The notes below the pieces were generated by a model that was not told the origin of the DNA, did no database searches, and saw nothing but the letters and a program-made list of their open reading frames with translations. From the NCBI RefSeq assembly GCF_049800835.1, contig NZ_JBNAFU010000009.1:41554-105553 (forward strand): a DNA stretch of 64,000 bases, in the 5' to 3' direction. Numbering within the stretch: position 1 is the first letter of the stretch; each line of letters starts with the position of its first letter. The position numbers were made by a program, and so were the translations under genes. The stretch comes from Dinoroseobacter sp049800835. Lineage in GTDB: Bacteria; Pseudomonadota; Alphaproteobacteria; Rhodobacterales; Rhodobacteraceae. This document shows positions 48,481 to 56,675 of this stretch, piece by piece.

Positions 48481-49253
48481 GCCGGCATCGCCTGAACGGC
48501 AGCCACGTTTGCCCGCAGGTGGGCCGGGTCGGTCGTGCCGGGGATCAGGATGATGTTCGAAGACCTTTTCAGAAGCCATCGCATCGCCGCGCCGGGGTCC
48601 AGCCGGGCCCCATACTGCATCGGTGCCGCGCCGAGAGGGCCATAGGGCAGATAGGCAATACCAAGCGAGGCCGTATAGTCCACGAGGTCCGCGTCTGACT
48701 GTTCCGCCTTGTTGAAACGGTTCTGGACGCTCGCAATCGGGGCGACCGCGCGGGCTCGATCCAGATCGGCGCGCGTTACATTGGACAGCCCGATATGCGC
48801 AATCCACCCGCGTGCCTGCGCCAGCGCCAGCGCCTCCACCGAGCGTTCGATTGGCGTGTTCGGGTCAACCCGGTGCAATTGGAACAGATCTATCCTGTCG
48901 CGGCGCAGCCAGCGTCGCGCTTCCTGTATCTGGCGCAGCAGGGTGGCGGGGCGCCCATCCACGGTAATGCGGCCCGGTTCGGGTTTGTCGACGCCACCCT
49001 TGGTGGCGAGGAAAACCTCGGGCCGGTCGCCGAGCGCCTGTCCCAACAGGCGGTCCGCATGCCCGGGGCCATAGGCGCGCGCGCTGTCAAAGACCTGCAC
49101 GCCCAGATCGGCGGCCTCCTGCAGGAGGGCAACGCCCTGATCCCAGTCGGGGTAAGGGCCGAAATTCCCGGGTTGACCGGTCAGACGCATAACCCCCATG
49201 CCAAGCCGGTTCAGGGTGTTTGCCGTGTCAAAGGAAAAGGGTGTTGGGGTCAT
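48477..49253 (-). CDS. aldo/keto reductase
   Basis: 258-residue NADPH-dependent reductase of the aldo/keto reductase superfamily. Catalytic residues are visible in QVFDSARAYGPGHADRLLG (Asp, Tyr), VFLATKGGV (Lys) and DLFQLHRVDP (His). The C-terminal nucleotide loop is IILIPGTTDPAHLRAN. ATG 49253 after GGAG is preferred to ATG 49265. It is divergent from a LysR regulator with an intervening LysR-type box, which probably controls it. Confidence 0.93.
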   Translation of the reverse strand: MTPTPFSFDTANTLNRLGMGVMRLTGQPGNFGPYPDWDQGVALLQEAADLGVQVFDSARAYGPGHADRLLGQALGDRPEVFLATKGGVDKPEPGRITVDGRPATLLRQIQEARRWLRRDRIDLFQLHRVDPNTPIERSVEALALAQARGWIAHIGLSNVTRADLDRARAVAPIASVQNRFNKAEQSDADLVDYTASLGIAYLPYGPLGAAPMQYGARLDPGAAMRWLLKRSSNIILIPGTTDPAHLRANVAAVQAMPA

Positions 49254-49304
49254 CGGTATCTCCATCGGTTGTGATGAAGCAAAGGTGGTCCGGTAACTAA
49301 TAAT

Positions 49305-49325
49305 TTGGTATAGGTATGATACTAA
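49305..49325. promoter_or_regulatory. LysR-type box between the reductase and its regulator
   Basis: TTGGTAT (49305-49311) and ATACTAA (49319-49325) form an inverted repeat, 6 of 7 bases matching, separated by seven bases. It lies in the 93-base divergent region and has the T-N-A dyad form bound by LysR regulators. Confidence 0.55.
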
Positions 49326-49346
49326 TAGCTGCTATACGTTTTATGG

Positions 49347-50204
49347 ATGCCAAAACCTTCGGATCGCTTGACACTGCTGACCTGCTTTGCGCGCGTCGCT
49401 GAACTTGGGTCTCTGTCTGCTGCCGGTCGCGACCTGGGGGTGTCGCAACCCACGGTCACACGGCAGATCGACACGCTGGAGGCTATGCTTGGCACCAAAC
49501 TGCTGCACCGGAGCCCGCATGCGGTCACCTTGACCCCCGCTGGGGAGGTCGCCCTTGCCGACGCGCGTAAACTTCTTGCCGAATGGGACGCCTTTGCCGA
49601 TCGCAATGGTGAGGCTGGCGAGATATCCGGAGGGCTGCGCGTGATCGTTCCCGTCGCCTTGGGCCAGACCGTTTTGGCAAAGGCTGCCGCAGCTTTTCAA
49701 AGCCTGCATCCGCTCGTCACCCTCGATTGGCGGTTGAGCGATGCCGATATCAATCTGGTTGCAGAAGGGGCGGATTGCTGGATCAAGGTCGGTCCTGTTC
49801 GGGATGATCGGTTGATAGTCCGGTCTCTTGCGAAAATTGCACGTCGCGCGGTGCTTGCCCCGGCGGCGGACGCGACAAGAATGATTGCTTTGGGTGGATT
49901 TGAAGCCGTCTCTCCGGTCCTGAAAAACAGTGCGGGTCAGACGTACTCGCCAGAGGCCAGAGTGGTCTTTCGCACCAACAATTTCATGGCTGCGTACCAA
50001 CAGGTGCGCGCCGGGGCAGGGTTTGCGGTTTTGCCGGACTGGTTCGTGCGCTCCGATCTGGCGTCGGGTCATCTGGCTGACCTTGCCCCCGGGTTTGCAG
50101 CGCAACCGATGCCCTTGTCGGTCGCGTTTCTACCGGGTGCGCGGCCCAAGCGCCTCGACGCGTTTTTATACCATATGGAAGAGGCAGCACAGCACGTGAC
50201 CTAG
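49347..50204 (+). CDS. LysR-family transcriptional regulator
   Basis: 285-residue regulator. The winged helix-turn-helix is at residues 8-60 (CFARVAELGSLSAAGRDLGVSQPTVTRQIDTLE), and the C-terminal part is the effector-binding domain (GLRVIVPVALGQTVLAKAAAAF). It belongs to the group that regulates divergent oxidoreductase genes. ATG 49347. The likely target is the aldo/keto reductase transcribed from the opposite strand; the inducer is unknown. Confidence 0.93.
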   Translation: MPKPSDRLTLLTCFARVAELGSLSAAGRDLGVSQPTVTRQIDTLEAMLGTKLLHRSPHAVTLTPAGEVALADARKLLAEWDAFADRNGEAGEISGGLRVIVPVALGQTVLAKAAAAFQSLHPLVTLDWRLSDADINLVAEGADCWIKVGPVRDDRLIVRSLAKIARRAVLAPAADATRMIALGGFEAVSPVLKNSAGQTYSPEARVVFRTNNFMAAYQQVRAGAGFAVLPDWFVRSDLASGHLADLAPGFAAQPMPLSVAFLPGARPKRLDAFLYHMEEAAQHVT

Positions 50205-50295
50205 GCGTGATGCCAGAGGCGTGTCGGTATTTGCGGTGGACGCTTTTGGGCAGGCGCGCTAACAGTCGCTCCACTTCAGACGATGAGGAGGCCCC

Positions 50296-51642
50296 ATGTC
50301 CGGCCACGGCGATCCCATTCCCATGACTGCGCACAAGGCATCGGCCCTGACCGGTACCGCGGAAGTTCCGGGGGACAAATCTGTCTCGCACCGCGCGCTG
50401 ATCCTCGGGGCCATGGCGGTGGGGGAGACCAAGATCACCGGCTTGCTTGAAGGTCAGGACGTGCTCGACACCGCCAAGGCGATGCGCGCGTTCGGGGCTG
50501 AAGTGACCCAGCACGCGCCGGGAAACTGGTCGGTGCACGGCGTCGGTGTCGGAGGGTTCGCAGAGCCGGAAGACGTGATCGATTGCGGTAATTCGGGTAC
50601 CGGCGTGCGGCTGATCATGGGGGCCATGGCGACAAGCCCGATCACGGCGACATTCACGGGCGATGCGTCACTTCGCAAACGACCGATGAGCCGGGTGACG
50701 GACCCGCTTTCGATGTTCGGCACGCAAACGGTGGGTCGTTCGGGTGGCCGGTTGCCGATGACCCTGATCGGCGCGGAGGATCCTATCCCTGTTCTGTACG
50801 AAGTGCCGGTCCCCTCGGCGCAGGTAAAGTCCGCGATCCTCTTGGCGGGGCTGAACGCACCGGGCCAGACGGTCGTTTTCGAGGCAGAAGCCACCCGCGA
50901 CCATACCGAGCGCATGCTGCGCGGTTTCGGGGCCGAGGTGCGGGTCGAAGTCGGCGAGCGCGGGCAGACGATAACAGTGACCGGTGAGCCCGAGCTCGAA
51001 GCGCAGTCAATTGCAGTGCCGCGCGATCCGAGCTCTGCCGCCTTTCCTGTCTGCGCGGCTCTGATCGTGGAGGGTTCGGACGTTCTGGTGCCTGGTATCG
51101 GGTTGAACCCAACGCGCGCAGGGCTGTACCAGACGCTGCGCGAGATGGGAGCCAATCTGACCTTTGAGAACGAGCGCGAGGAGGGCGGCGAACCGGTTGC
51201 CGACCTGCGGGCGAAATTCTCCGACAAGCTGGTGGGGATCGACGTGCCGCCAGAGCGCGCGCCGTCGATGATTGACGAATACCCGATCCTGAGCGTGGTC
51301 GCTGCCTACGCCAAGGGAAAAACCGTGATGCGCGGTGTGAAGGAGTTGCGCGTCAAGGAAAGTGATCGCATCGATGCGATGGCGCGTGGGCTTGAAGCCT
51401 GTGGCGTGAAAGTGGAGGAAGACGAGGATACTTTCACGGTACACGGTCTCGGGGCAGGAAACGTGCCCGGCGGAGCAACTTGCGAAAGCCGCCTCGACCA
51501 CCGGATCGCCATGAGTTTTCTGATTTGCGGCATGGCCTCGAAGAAGCCTGTGTCCGTGGACGACGGCGGCCCGATTGCGACCAGTTTCCCGATTTTCGAG
51601 CCGCTCATGGAAGAGCTCGGCGCCAAGCTGGAGCGCACCTGA
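50296..51642 (+). CDS. aroA: 3-phosphoshikimate 1-carboxyvinyltransferase (EPSP synthase), class II
   Basis: 448-residue enzyme joining shikimate-3-phosphate and phosphoenolpyruvate in the aromatic amino acid pathway. The N-terminal VPGDKSVSHRALILGAMAVG, ITGLLEGQDVLDTAKAMRAFG and C-terminal LDHRIAMSFLICGMAS mark class II. In the PEP-site loop the sequence is CGNSGTGVRLIMG, with Gly where CP4 EPSPS has Ala100. ATG 50296 with GAGGAG upstream. It is followed after 2 bases by the GFA gene and then cmk. Confidence 0.96.
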   Translation: MSGHGDPIPMTAHKASALTGTAEVPGDKSVSHRALILGAMAVGETKITGLLEGQDVLDTAKAMRAFGAEVTQHAPGNWSVHGVGVGGFAEPEDVIDCGNSGTGVRLIMGAMATSPITATFTGDASLRKRPMSRVTDPLSMFGTQTVGRSGGRLPMTLIGAEDPIPVLYEVPVPSAQVKSAILLAGLNAPGQTVVFEAEATRDHTERMLRGFGAEVRVEVGERGQTITVTGEPELEAQSIAVPRDPSSAAFPVCAALIVEGSDVLVPGIGLNPTRAGLYQTLREMGANLTFENEREEGGEPVADLRAKFSDKLVGIDVPPERAPSMIDEYPILSVVAAYAKGKTVMRGVKELRVKESDRIDAMARGLEACGVKVEEDEDTFTVHGLGAGNVPGGATCESRLDHRIAMSFLICGMASKKPVSVDDGGPIATSFPIFEPLMEELGAKLERT

Positions 51643-51644
51643 CC

Positions 51645-52049
51645 ATGTCGGTGCGCGGCGGTTGCCTGTGTGGTGCGGTCCGTTATGCCATCACGGGACC
51701 GTTGCGCCCGATCGTGGCCTGTCACTGCACCCAATGCCGCAAGACAAGCGGTCACCATGTTGCGGCGACCTCCGCTCCGCGCGAGACGGTCGAGATTGAC
51801 GGCGCTGTAACATGGTACGCGTCTTCGCAGGCCGCGCGGCGCGGTTTTTGCGGGATCTGCGGCTCAAACCTGTTCTGGGATGGTCCGGGAACGCACATAT
51901 CGATCTTTGCAGGCACCCTCGATGGTGACCCGGGTGTTCAGCTTGCCGGCCACATCTTTTGCCAGGACAAAGGCGCCTATTACGACATCTCGGATGGCTT
52001 GCCGCAAAGGTCCCAGGACGATCCGACCCTGACGACGCAGGTCACATGA
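51645..52049 (+). CDS. GFA (glutathione-dependent formaldehyde-activating) family protein
   Basis: 134-residue zinc protein of the GFA/CENP-V fold. The metal cysteines are in GGCLCGAVRY, CHCTQCRKTSG and FCGICGSNLFW, which is the complete family pattern. The specific substrate is uncertain; the name does not establish formaldehyde activity. ATG at 51645, two bases after the aroA stop; its stop overlaps the cmk start (ATGA), so all three genes are one operon. Confidence 0.93.
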   Translation: MSVRGGCLCGAVRYAITGPLRPIVACHCTQCRKTSGHHVAATSAPRETVEIDGAVTWYASSQAARRGFCGICGSNLFWDGPGTHISIFAGTLDGDPGVQLAGHIFCQDKGAYYDISDGLPQRSQDDPTLTTQVT

Positions 52050-52690
52050 GTTTCACGATCGCAATCGATGGTCCGGCTGCTGCCGGAAAGGGCACGATCG
52101 GCCGGGCTCTGGCCGAACGGTTCGGGCTCGCGCATCTTGATACCGGGCTCTTGTATAGGGCGACAGCGCGTCTGGTGCTGGACACCGGGGTTACACCGGT
52201 AGAGGCCGCGCGCGCACTGACTTCCGACGCATTGGACCGTGATGATCTGCGCACCGCCGAAGTGGGGCAGGAGGCCAGCAAGGTGGCCGCGATTCCGGAG
52301 GTGCGCGAAGCGCTGTTGAATTTCCAGCGGGCTTTTGCTCAACGCGCAGGCGGGGCGGTGCTTGACGGTCGAGATATCGGGACGGTCATCTGTCCGGATG
52401 CGGAGGTGAAACTGTTTGTGACAGCTTCGGATGTTGTGCGCGCGCAACGACGCCATGCGGAACTTGCCGCAACCGGCAGCACCCTTGGATTGGACGAAGT
52501 TCTGCAGGAGATAAAGGCCCGCGATGCGCGCGACAGTGCGCGCGCAAACGCGCCATTGGTGCCCGCCGAGGACTCAATCCAATTGGATACATCCGAATTG
52601 ACGATTTTGCAGGCCATTGAAAACGCAGCCGAAATAACCTACGCGCGAATGTCTGAAAGCGGGTTTCAAGCCGATCTTGATTCAAATTAA
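52046..52690 (+). CDS. cmk: cytidylate kinase
   Basis: 214-residue kinase phosphorylating CMP/dCMP. The P-loop is IAIDGPAAAGKGTIGRALA, the CMP-binding segment is HLDTGLLYRATARLVLD, and LDGRDIGTVICPDAEVKLFVTAS and the lid RARRDARDSARANAPLVPAEDSI-like region follow. ATG 52046 overlaps the GFA stop. The aroA-cmk-rpsA neighbourhood is conserved widely in bacteria, here with GFA and H-NS genes inserted. Confidence 0.95.
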   Translation: MSFTIAIDGPAAAGKGTIGRALAERFGLAHLDTGLLYRATARLVLDTGVTPVEAARALTSDALDRDDLRTAEVGQEASKVAAIPEVREALLNFQRAFAQRAGGAVLDGRDIGTVICPDAEVKLFVTASDVVRAQRRHAELAATGSTLGLDEVLQEIKARDARDSARANAPLVPAEDSIQLDTSELTILQAIENAAEITYARMSESGFQADLDSN

Positions 52691-52756
52691 TCTAGCGTTT
52701 GCCTTTTCCCAATAATCGTGTTTGAAGGACATGTTTTTGAGCAGGGAGGGAACACC

Positions 52757-53104
52757 ATGGCCAAAAAACCAAAAACAATTTCCGCAAATGACCTCGATGC
52801 GATGTCGATGGATGAATTGCAGGCGCTCGCCGCCAATGTGAAAAAAGCAATGGCGAATGTCGAGAAAAGACGCCGCAAGGAAGCGCGCGATGCAATTGAG
52901 AAAGTTGCACGTGAATATGGCATGAGCATATCAGATGTCCTTGGCAGCGCCCCGGCTGCAAAGAAGTCGAGCAAGGCCGCCGCCCCGGCGAAGTTCGCAA
53001 ATCCCGAAGATCCGTCCCAGACCTGGTCCGGGCGTGGTCGCCAACCCGGCTGGTACAAGAAGGCTGTTGAAGGCGGCGCAGACCCGTCGAGCCTCGCGAT
53101 CTAA
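52757..53104 (+). CDS. H-NS family nucleoid protein (HvrA-like)
   Basis: 115-residue DNA-binding protein. The N-terminal half is a coiled coil for oligomerisation (DELQALAANVKKAMANVEKRRRKEARDAIEKVA), followed by an Ala/Lys-rich linker and the C-terminal H-NS DNA-binding motif TWSGRGRQPGWYKKAVEGG. HvrA of Rhodobacter is of this type and regulates photosynthesis and nitrogen genes; no such genes are in this window. ATG 52757 after GGAGGG (52745-52750). Confidence 0.92.
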   Translation: MAKKPKTISANDLDAMSMDELQALAANVKKAMANVEKRRRKEARDAIEKVAREYGMSISDVLGSAPAAKKSSKAAAPAKFANPEDPSQTWSGRGRQPGWYKKAVEGGADPSSLAI

Positions 53105-53338
53105 GGCGAAAACGAGGGAATCACGGGTTGCTTTACGGCGGCCCGCCCTCTATACCCGCGCGCATCGAGCGGGCGGAAATCCATATCCGCATATGACACC
53201 ACTAGGGTCGGGCTTATTGCTGCGGCCCTCGTTGTTTAAGACATGTGCTTTTGGATCGGCCGCATCAAACCCAACGAAAGACCGGTGGAGACAACCACCC
53301 GGCCCGAATAGATGATGAAAAAGGAAATACGAGACCAC

Positions 53339-55018
53339 ATGGCTCAATCAGCATCCATGGAGGAATTCGAAGCCCTCCTGCAAGAAAGCTTCGAGATTGA
53401 CACACCCCAGGAAGGGTCCGTTGTCAAAGGCAAGGTCATCGCAATCGAAGCGGGACAAGCCATCATCGACGTAGGCTACAAAATGGAAGGCCGCGTCGAA
53501 CTTAAAGAATTCGCAAACCCCGGTGAAGCGCCTGAAATCGCAGTTGGCGACGAGGTTGAGGTGTTCCTCGACCGCGTGGAAAACGCGCGTGGCGAAGCGG
53601 TCATCAGCCGCGACAAGGCCCGCCGCGAAGAGGCCTGGGACCGTCTGGAAAAAGCCTACGAGGACGACGCCCGCGTCGAAGGCGCGATCTTCGGTCGTGT
53701 CAAAGGCGGCTTCACGGTCGATCTCGGCGGCGCTGTGGCGTTCCTGCCCGGCTCGCAGGTCGATGTGCGCCCCGTGCGCGACGCGGGCCCTCTGATGGGT
53801 CTCAAGCAGCCGTTCCAGATCCTCAAGATGGACCGCCGCCGTGGCAACATCGTTGTCTCTCGCCGCGCGATCCTCGAAGAATCCCGCGCCGAGCAGCGCG
53901 CCGAGGTTATTGGCAAGCTGAACGAAGGGGACGCCGTGGACGGTGTCGTCAAGAACATCACAGAGTACGGCGCATTCGTCGATCTTGGCGGTGTGGACGG
54001 CCTTCTGCACGTCACCGACATGGCATGGCGCCGTGTGAACCACCCCTCCGAGATCCTGTCGATCGGCGAGACGGTGAAGGTTCAGGTCATCAAGATCAAC
54101 AAGGACACGCATCGCATCAGCCTTGGCATGAAGCAACTGCAGGCCGATCCGTGGGACGATGTTCAAGGCAAGTTCCCGCTGGATTCTGTCCATCAAGGCC
54201 GCGTCACCAACATCACCGACTACGGCGCTTTCGTGGAGCTGGAGCCGGGTGTTGAGGGTCTTGTGCACGTCTCCGAAATGTCTTGGACGAAGAAGAACGT
54301 CCATCCGGGCAAGATCGTCTCCACCTCTCAGGAGGTGGACGTGATGGTTCTGGAAATCGACCCGATCAAACGTCGCGTCTCGCTCGGTCTCAAGCAGACC
54401 ATGCGCAACCCGTGGGAAGTGTTCGCCGAAAGCCACCCCGAAGGCACAGAGGTCGAGGGCGAGGTCAAGAACATCACCGAATTCGGTCTGTTCATCGGTC
54501 TGGACAACGACATCGACGGCATGGTGCACCTCAGCGATCTGAGCTGGGACCAGCGTGGCGAAGAAGCGATCCAGAACTACCGCAAGGGCGATGTCGTCCA
54601 GGCGGTCGTCTCGGAAGTGGATGTCGAGAAAGAGCGCATCTCTCTGTCGGTCAAGGCCCTGGGCGGTGACAAGTTCGCCGAGGCCGTTGGCGGCGTGAAG
54701 CGCGGCTCGATCATCACGGTTGAAGTGACCGCGATCGAGGAAGGTGGGATTGAGGTGGAGTACGAAGGCATGAAGTCCTTCATCCGCCGCTCCGACTTGA
54801 GCCGCGACCGTGCCGAGCAGCGTCCCGAGCGCTTTGGCGTGGGTGACAAGGTCGATGTGCGCGTGACCAACGTGGACAGCAAGACCCGTCGTCTTGGCCT
54901 GTCGATCAAGGCGCGCGAAATCGCTGAAGAGAAAGAAGCCGTCGAACAGTACGGCTCCTCCGACAGCGGCGCGTCGCTGGGCGATATTCTGGGTGCAGCG
55001 CTCAAGCAAGACGACTGA
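53339..55018 (+). CDS. rpsA: 30S ribosomal protein S1
   Basis: 559-residue mRNA-binding ribosomal protein. Six S1 repeats are visible, for example GSVVKGKVIAIEAGQAIIDVGYKMEGRVEL and then several copies of VKNITEYGAFVDLGGVDGLLHVTDM-like blocks. ATG 53339 gives the expected N-terminus MAQSASMEEFEALL; an in-frame ATG at 53312 would add nine residues. The preceding 234-base gap separates it from the H-NS gene. A strong terminator follows. Confidence 0.97.
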   Translation: MAQSASMEEFEALLQESFEIDTPQEGSVVKGKVIAIEAGQAIIDVGYKMEGRVELKEFANPGEAPEIAVGDEVEVFLDRVENARGEAVISRDKARREEAWDRLEKAYEDDARVEGAIFGRVKGGFTVDLGGAVAFLPGSQVDVRPVRDAGPLMGLKQPFQILKMDRRRGNIVVSRRAILEESRAEQRAEVIGKLNEGDAVDGVVKNITEYGAFVDLGGVDGLLHVTDMAWRRVNHPSEILSIGETVKVQVIKINKDTHRISLGMKQLQADPWDDVQGKFPLDSVHQGRVTNITDYGAFVELEPGVEGLVHVSEMSWTKKNVHPGKIVSTSQEVDVMVLEIDPIKRRVSLGLKQTMRNPWEVFAESHPEGTEVEGEVKNITEFGLFIGLDNDIDGMVHLSDLSWDQRGEEAIQNYRKGDVVQAVVSEVDVEKERISLSVKALGGDKFAEAVGGVKRGSIITVEVTAIEEGGIEVEYEGMKSFIRRSDLSRDRAEQRPERFGVGDKVDVRVTNVDSKTRRLGLSIKAREIAEEKEAVEQYGSSDSGASLGDILGAALKQDD

Positions 55019-55041
55019 GCAACGGCCCGTTGAGCAGACAG

Positions 55042-55072
55042 AAACCCGTCCGGGAAACCGGACGGGTTTTTT
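55042..55072 (+). terminator. intrinsic terminator after rpsA
   Basis: A 12-bp perfect stem (AAACCCGTCCGG 55042-55053 / CCGGACGGGTTT 55058-55069) with a GAAA tetraloop and a T-run to 55072. Confidence 0.95.
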
Positions 55073-55264
55073 CGTGTCGATTCGGTATTGTTGAGCCGGA
55101 AAACCATGTTTTGCGCGGCGATTCAGCGCTAATGCACGGAAATTTAGGCCAAATTTCGCGCTCTGCGGCGGCTTTAGCGTTTTCCAGATTTCGGAAATCT
55201 CGCTATAGTGAACAAGGCTGGCGTGGCTACGACATGAGTCTCGGTAAGGTGGGAGGACCTATAG

Positions 55265-55552
55265 ATGATCCGTTCGGAGTTGATTCAATTGGTTGCGGAA
55301 GAAAACCCGCATCTCTATCAGCGCGATGTCGAGCGGATCGTGAACGCTCTGTTCGAAGAGATCATCGAGGCAATGGCAAGTGGCGACCGGGTCGAGTTGC
55401 GCGGTTTCGGTGCCTTTTCGGTCAAGCAACGGGACGCCCGAACCGGTCGTAACCCAAGGACTGGCGAAGCGGTTGCGGTCGAAGCGAAGTCGGTGCCGTT
55501 TTTCAAGACCGGCAAGCTGCTGCGTGACCGTCTGAACGGCAACGAAGGGTAG
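55265..55552 (+). CDS. ihfB: integration host factor subunit beta
   Basis: 95-residue DNA-bending protein of the HU/IHF family. Residues are as expected: MIRSELIQLVAEENPHLYQRDVE at the start and the DNA-inserting beta arm GFGAFSVKQRDARTGRNPRTGE with the Pro that intercalates. The beta subunit is inferred from its position after rpsA. ATG 55265 after GGGAGG. The 246-base gap upstream contains the rpsA terminator and presumably the ihfB promoter. Confidence 0.96.
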   Translation: MIRSELIQLVAEENPHLYQRDVERIVNALFEEIIEAMASGDRVELRGFGAFSVKQRDARTGRNPRTGEAVAVEAKSVPFFKTGKLLRDRLNGNEG

Positions 55553-55556
55553 TGTG

Positions 55557-55922
55557 ATGCGCTATGTGAAGTACCTGTTTCTCGCGCTGCTTGCGATCTG
55601 CCTGCTGACAATTGCCTTTGCGAACCGGAATATCGTGACGCTGACGCTTCTGCCCGCAGATATGGGGGCGTTCTCCGGATTTAACGCATCGATTTCCCTG
55701 CCGCTCTATGTCGTGATTTTCGGTGGGATCGGTGCTGGCTTGCTGATCGGGTTCTTTTGGGAATGGCTGCGCGAAACCAAGCATCGCAATGAAGCTGCCC
55801 GCCAGCGCACGGAAGCCCGCCGTCTCAAGCGCGAGGTAGAGGTCATGAAATCGCAAAAGGCGATGGATGATGGCAAGGACGAAATCCTCGCTCTGCTTGA
55901 GGATGGCAGCGGGGCGCGGTAA
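55557..55922 (+). CDS. LapA-domain (DUF1049) inner-membrane protein
   Basis: 121-residue protein with two membrane helices (YLFLALLAICLLTIAFANR and LPLYVVIFGGIGAGLLIGFF) and a cytoplasmic Arg/Glu-rich coiled coil. This is the LapA (lipopolysaccharide assembly A, DUF1049) domain, which in enterobacteria takes part in controlling LPS synthesis. Its position after ihfB is common. ATG 55557; a GTG three bases earlier is possible. Confidence 0.88.
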   Translation: MRYVKYLFLALLAICLLTIAFANRNIVTLTLLPADMGAFSGFNASISLPLYVVIFGGIGAGLLIGFFWEWLRETKHRNEAARQRTEARRLKREVEVMKSQKAMDDGKDEILALLEDGSGAR

Positions 55923-55931
55923 GCTCGACGC

Positions 55932-56588
55932 ATGACACCCGACGTTTCAGTAAAGATTTGCGGTCTTACGCGAGCCGAAGACGTGCGCGCGGCCGTGGAT
56001 GCGGGCGCGCGGTATGTCGGGTTTGTTTTCTTTGCCGCGTCGCCGCGGAATGTCAGCGCTACGCGGGCGGCGCAGCTTGCGGCTCTGGTCCCGCCGGGCG
56101 TGGCCAAGGTGGGGCTGGTTGTCAATGCGGACGACAAGACGCTTGACGATATCCTGTCAGCGGTCCCACTCGATATCCTGCAACTTCACGGCTCTGAAAC
56201 GCCCGAACGCGTTGCGGCAGTGAAGGCCCGTTTCGGCCTGCCAGTGATGAAGGCAGTGGGCGTTGGGGACGCAGGTGATCTGCCCAATCTGGACAGGTAC
56301 TTTGGAGTTGCGGATCAGGTTCTTGTGGATGCCAAACCTCCCAAGGGCGCAACGTTGCCCGGTGGGAACGGGCTGGCCTTCGACTGGAACCTCATTGCGG
56401 GGCGGCGCTGGCCCGTGCCCTGGATGCTGGCCGGGGGGCTGACACCCGACAATGTGGCCGCGGCCGTTCGACTGACTGGCACACGGCAGGTGGATGTGAG
56501 CTCGGGTGTCGAATCCTCGCCGGGCGTGAAGGATGCGGACAAGATCCGTGCACTGGTTTCGGCTGCACACGACCGGACGCTGGCATGA
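55932..56588 (+). CDS. trpF: phosphoribosylanthranilate isomerase
   Basis: 218-residue TIM-barrel enzyme of tryptophan synthesis, converting PRA to CdRP. The catalytic Cys is in SVKICGLTRAEDV, and LQLHGSETPERV and DVSSGVESSPGVKD (phosphate site) are conserved. ATG 55932. It precedes trpB with an 87-base gap. Confidence 0.96.
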   Translation: MTPDVSVKICGLTRAEDVRAAVDAGARYVGFVFFAASPRNVSATRAAQLAALVPPGVAKVGLVVNADDKTLDDILSAVPLDILQLHGSETPERVAAVKARFGLPVMKAVGVGDAGDLPNLDRYFGVADQVLVDAKPPKGATLPGGNGLAFDWNLIAGRRWPVPWMLAGGLTPDNVAAAVRLTGTRQVDVSSGVESSPGVKDADKIRALVSAAHDRTLA

Positions 56589-56675
56589 TGCGTAGCGGCA
56601 TGGTGCGGTAAAACCCGTATTTACCCGGCCCTTCAATCGCACTACACCTCCGGTGTTCTGCAACGGGAGCGCGCG

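Noticed and set aside
53348..55009. 553-codon minus-strand frame opposite rpsA
   Set aside because: A shadow of the S1 repeats, rich in His, Asp and Leu, with no start signal.
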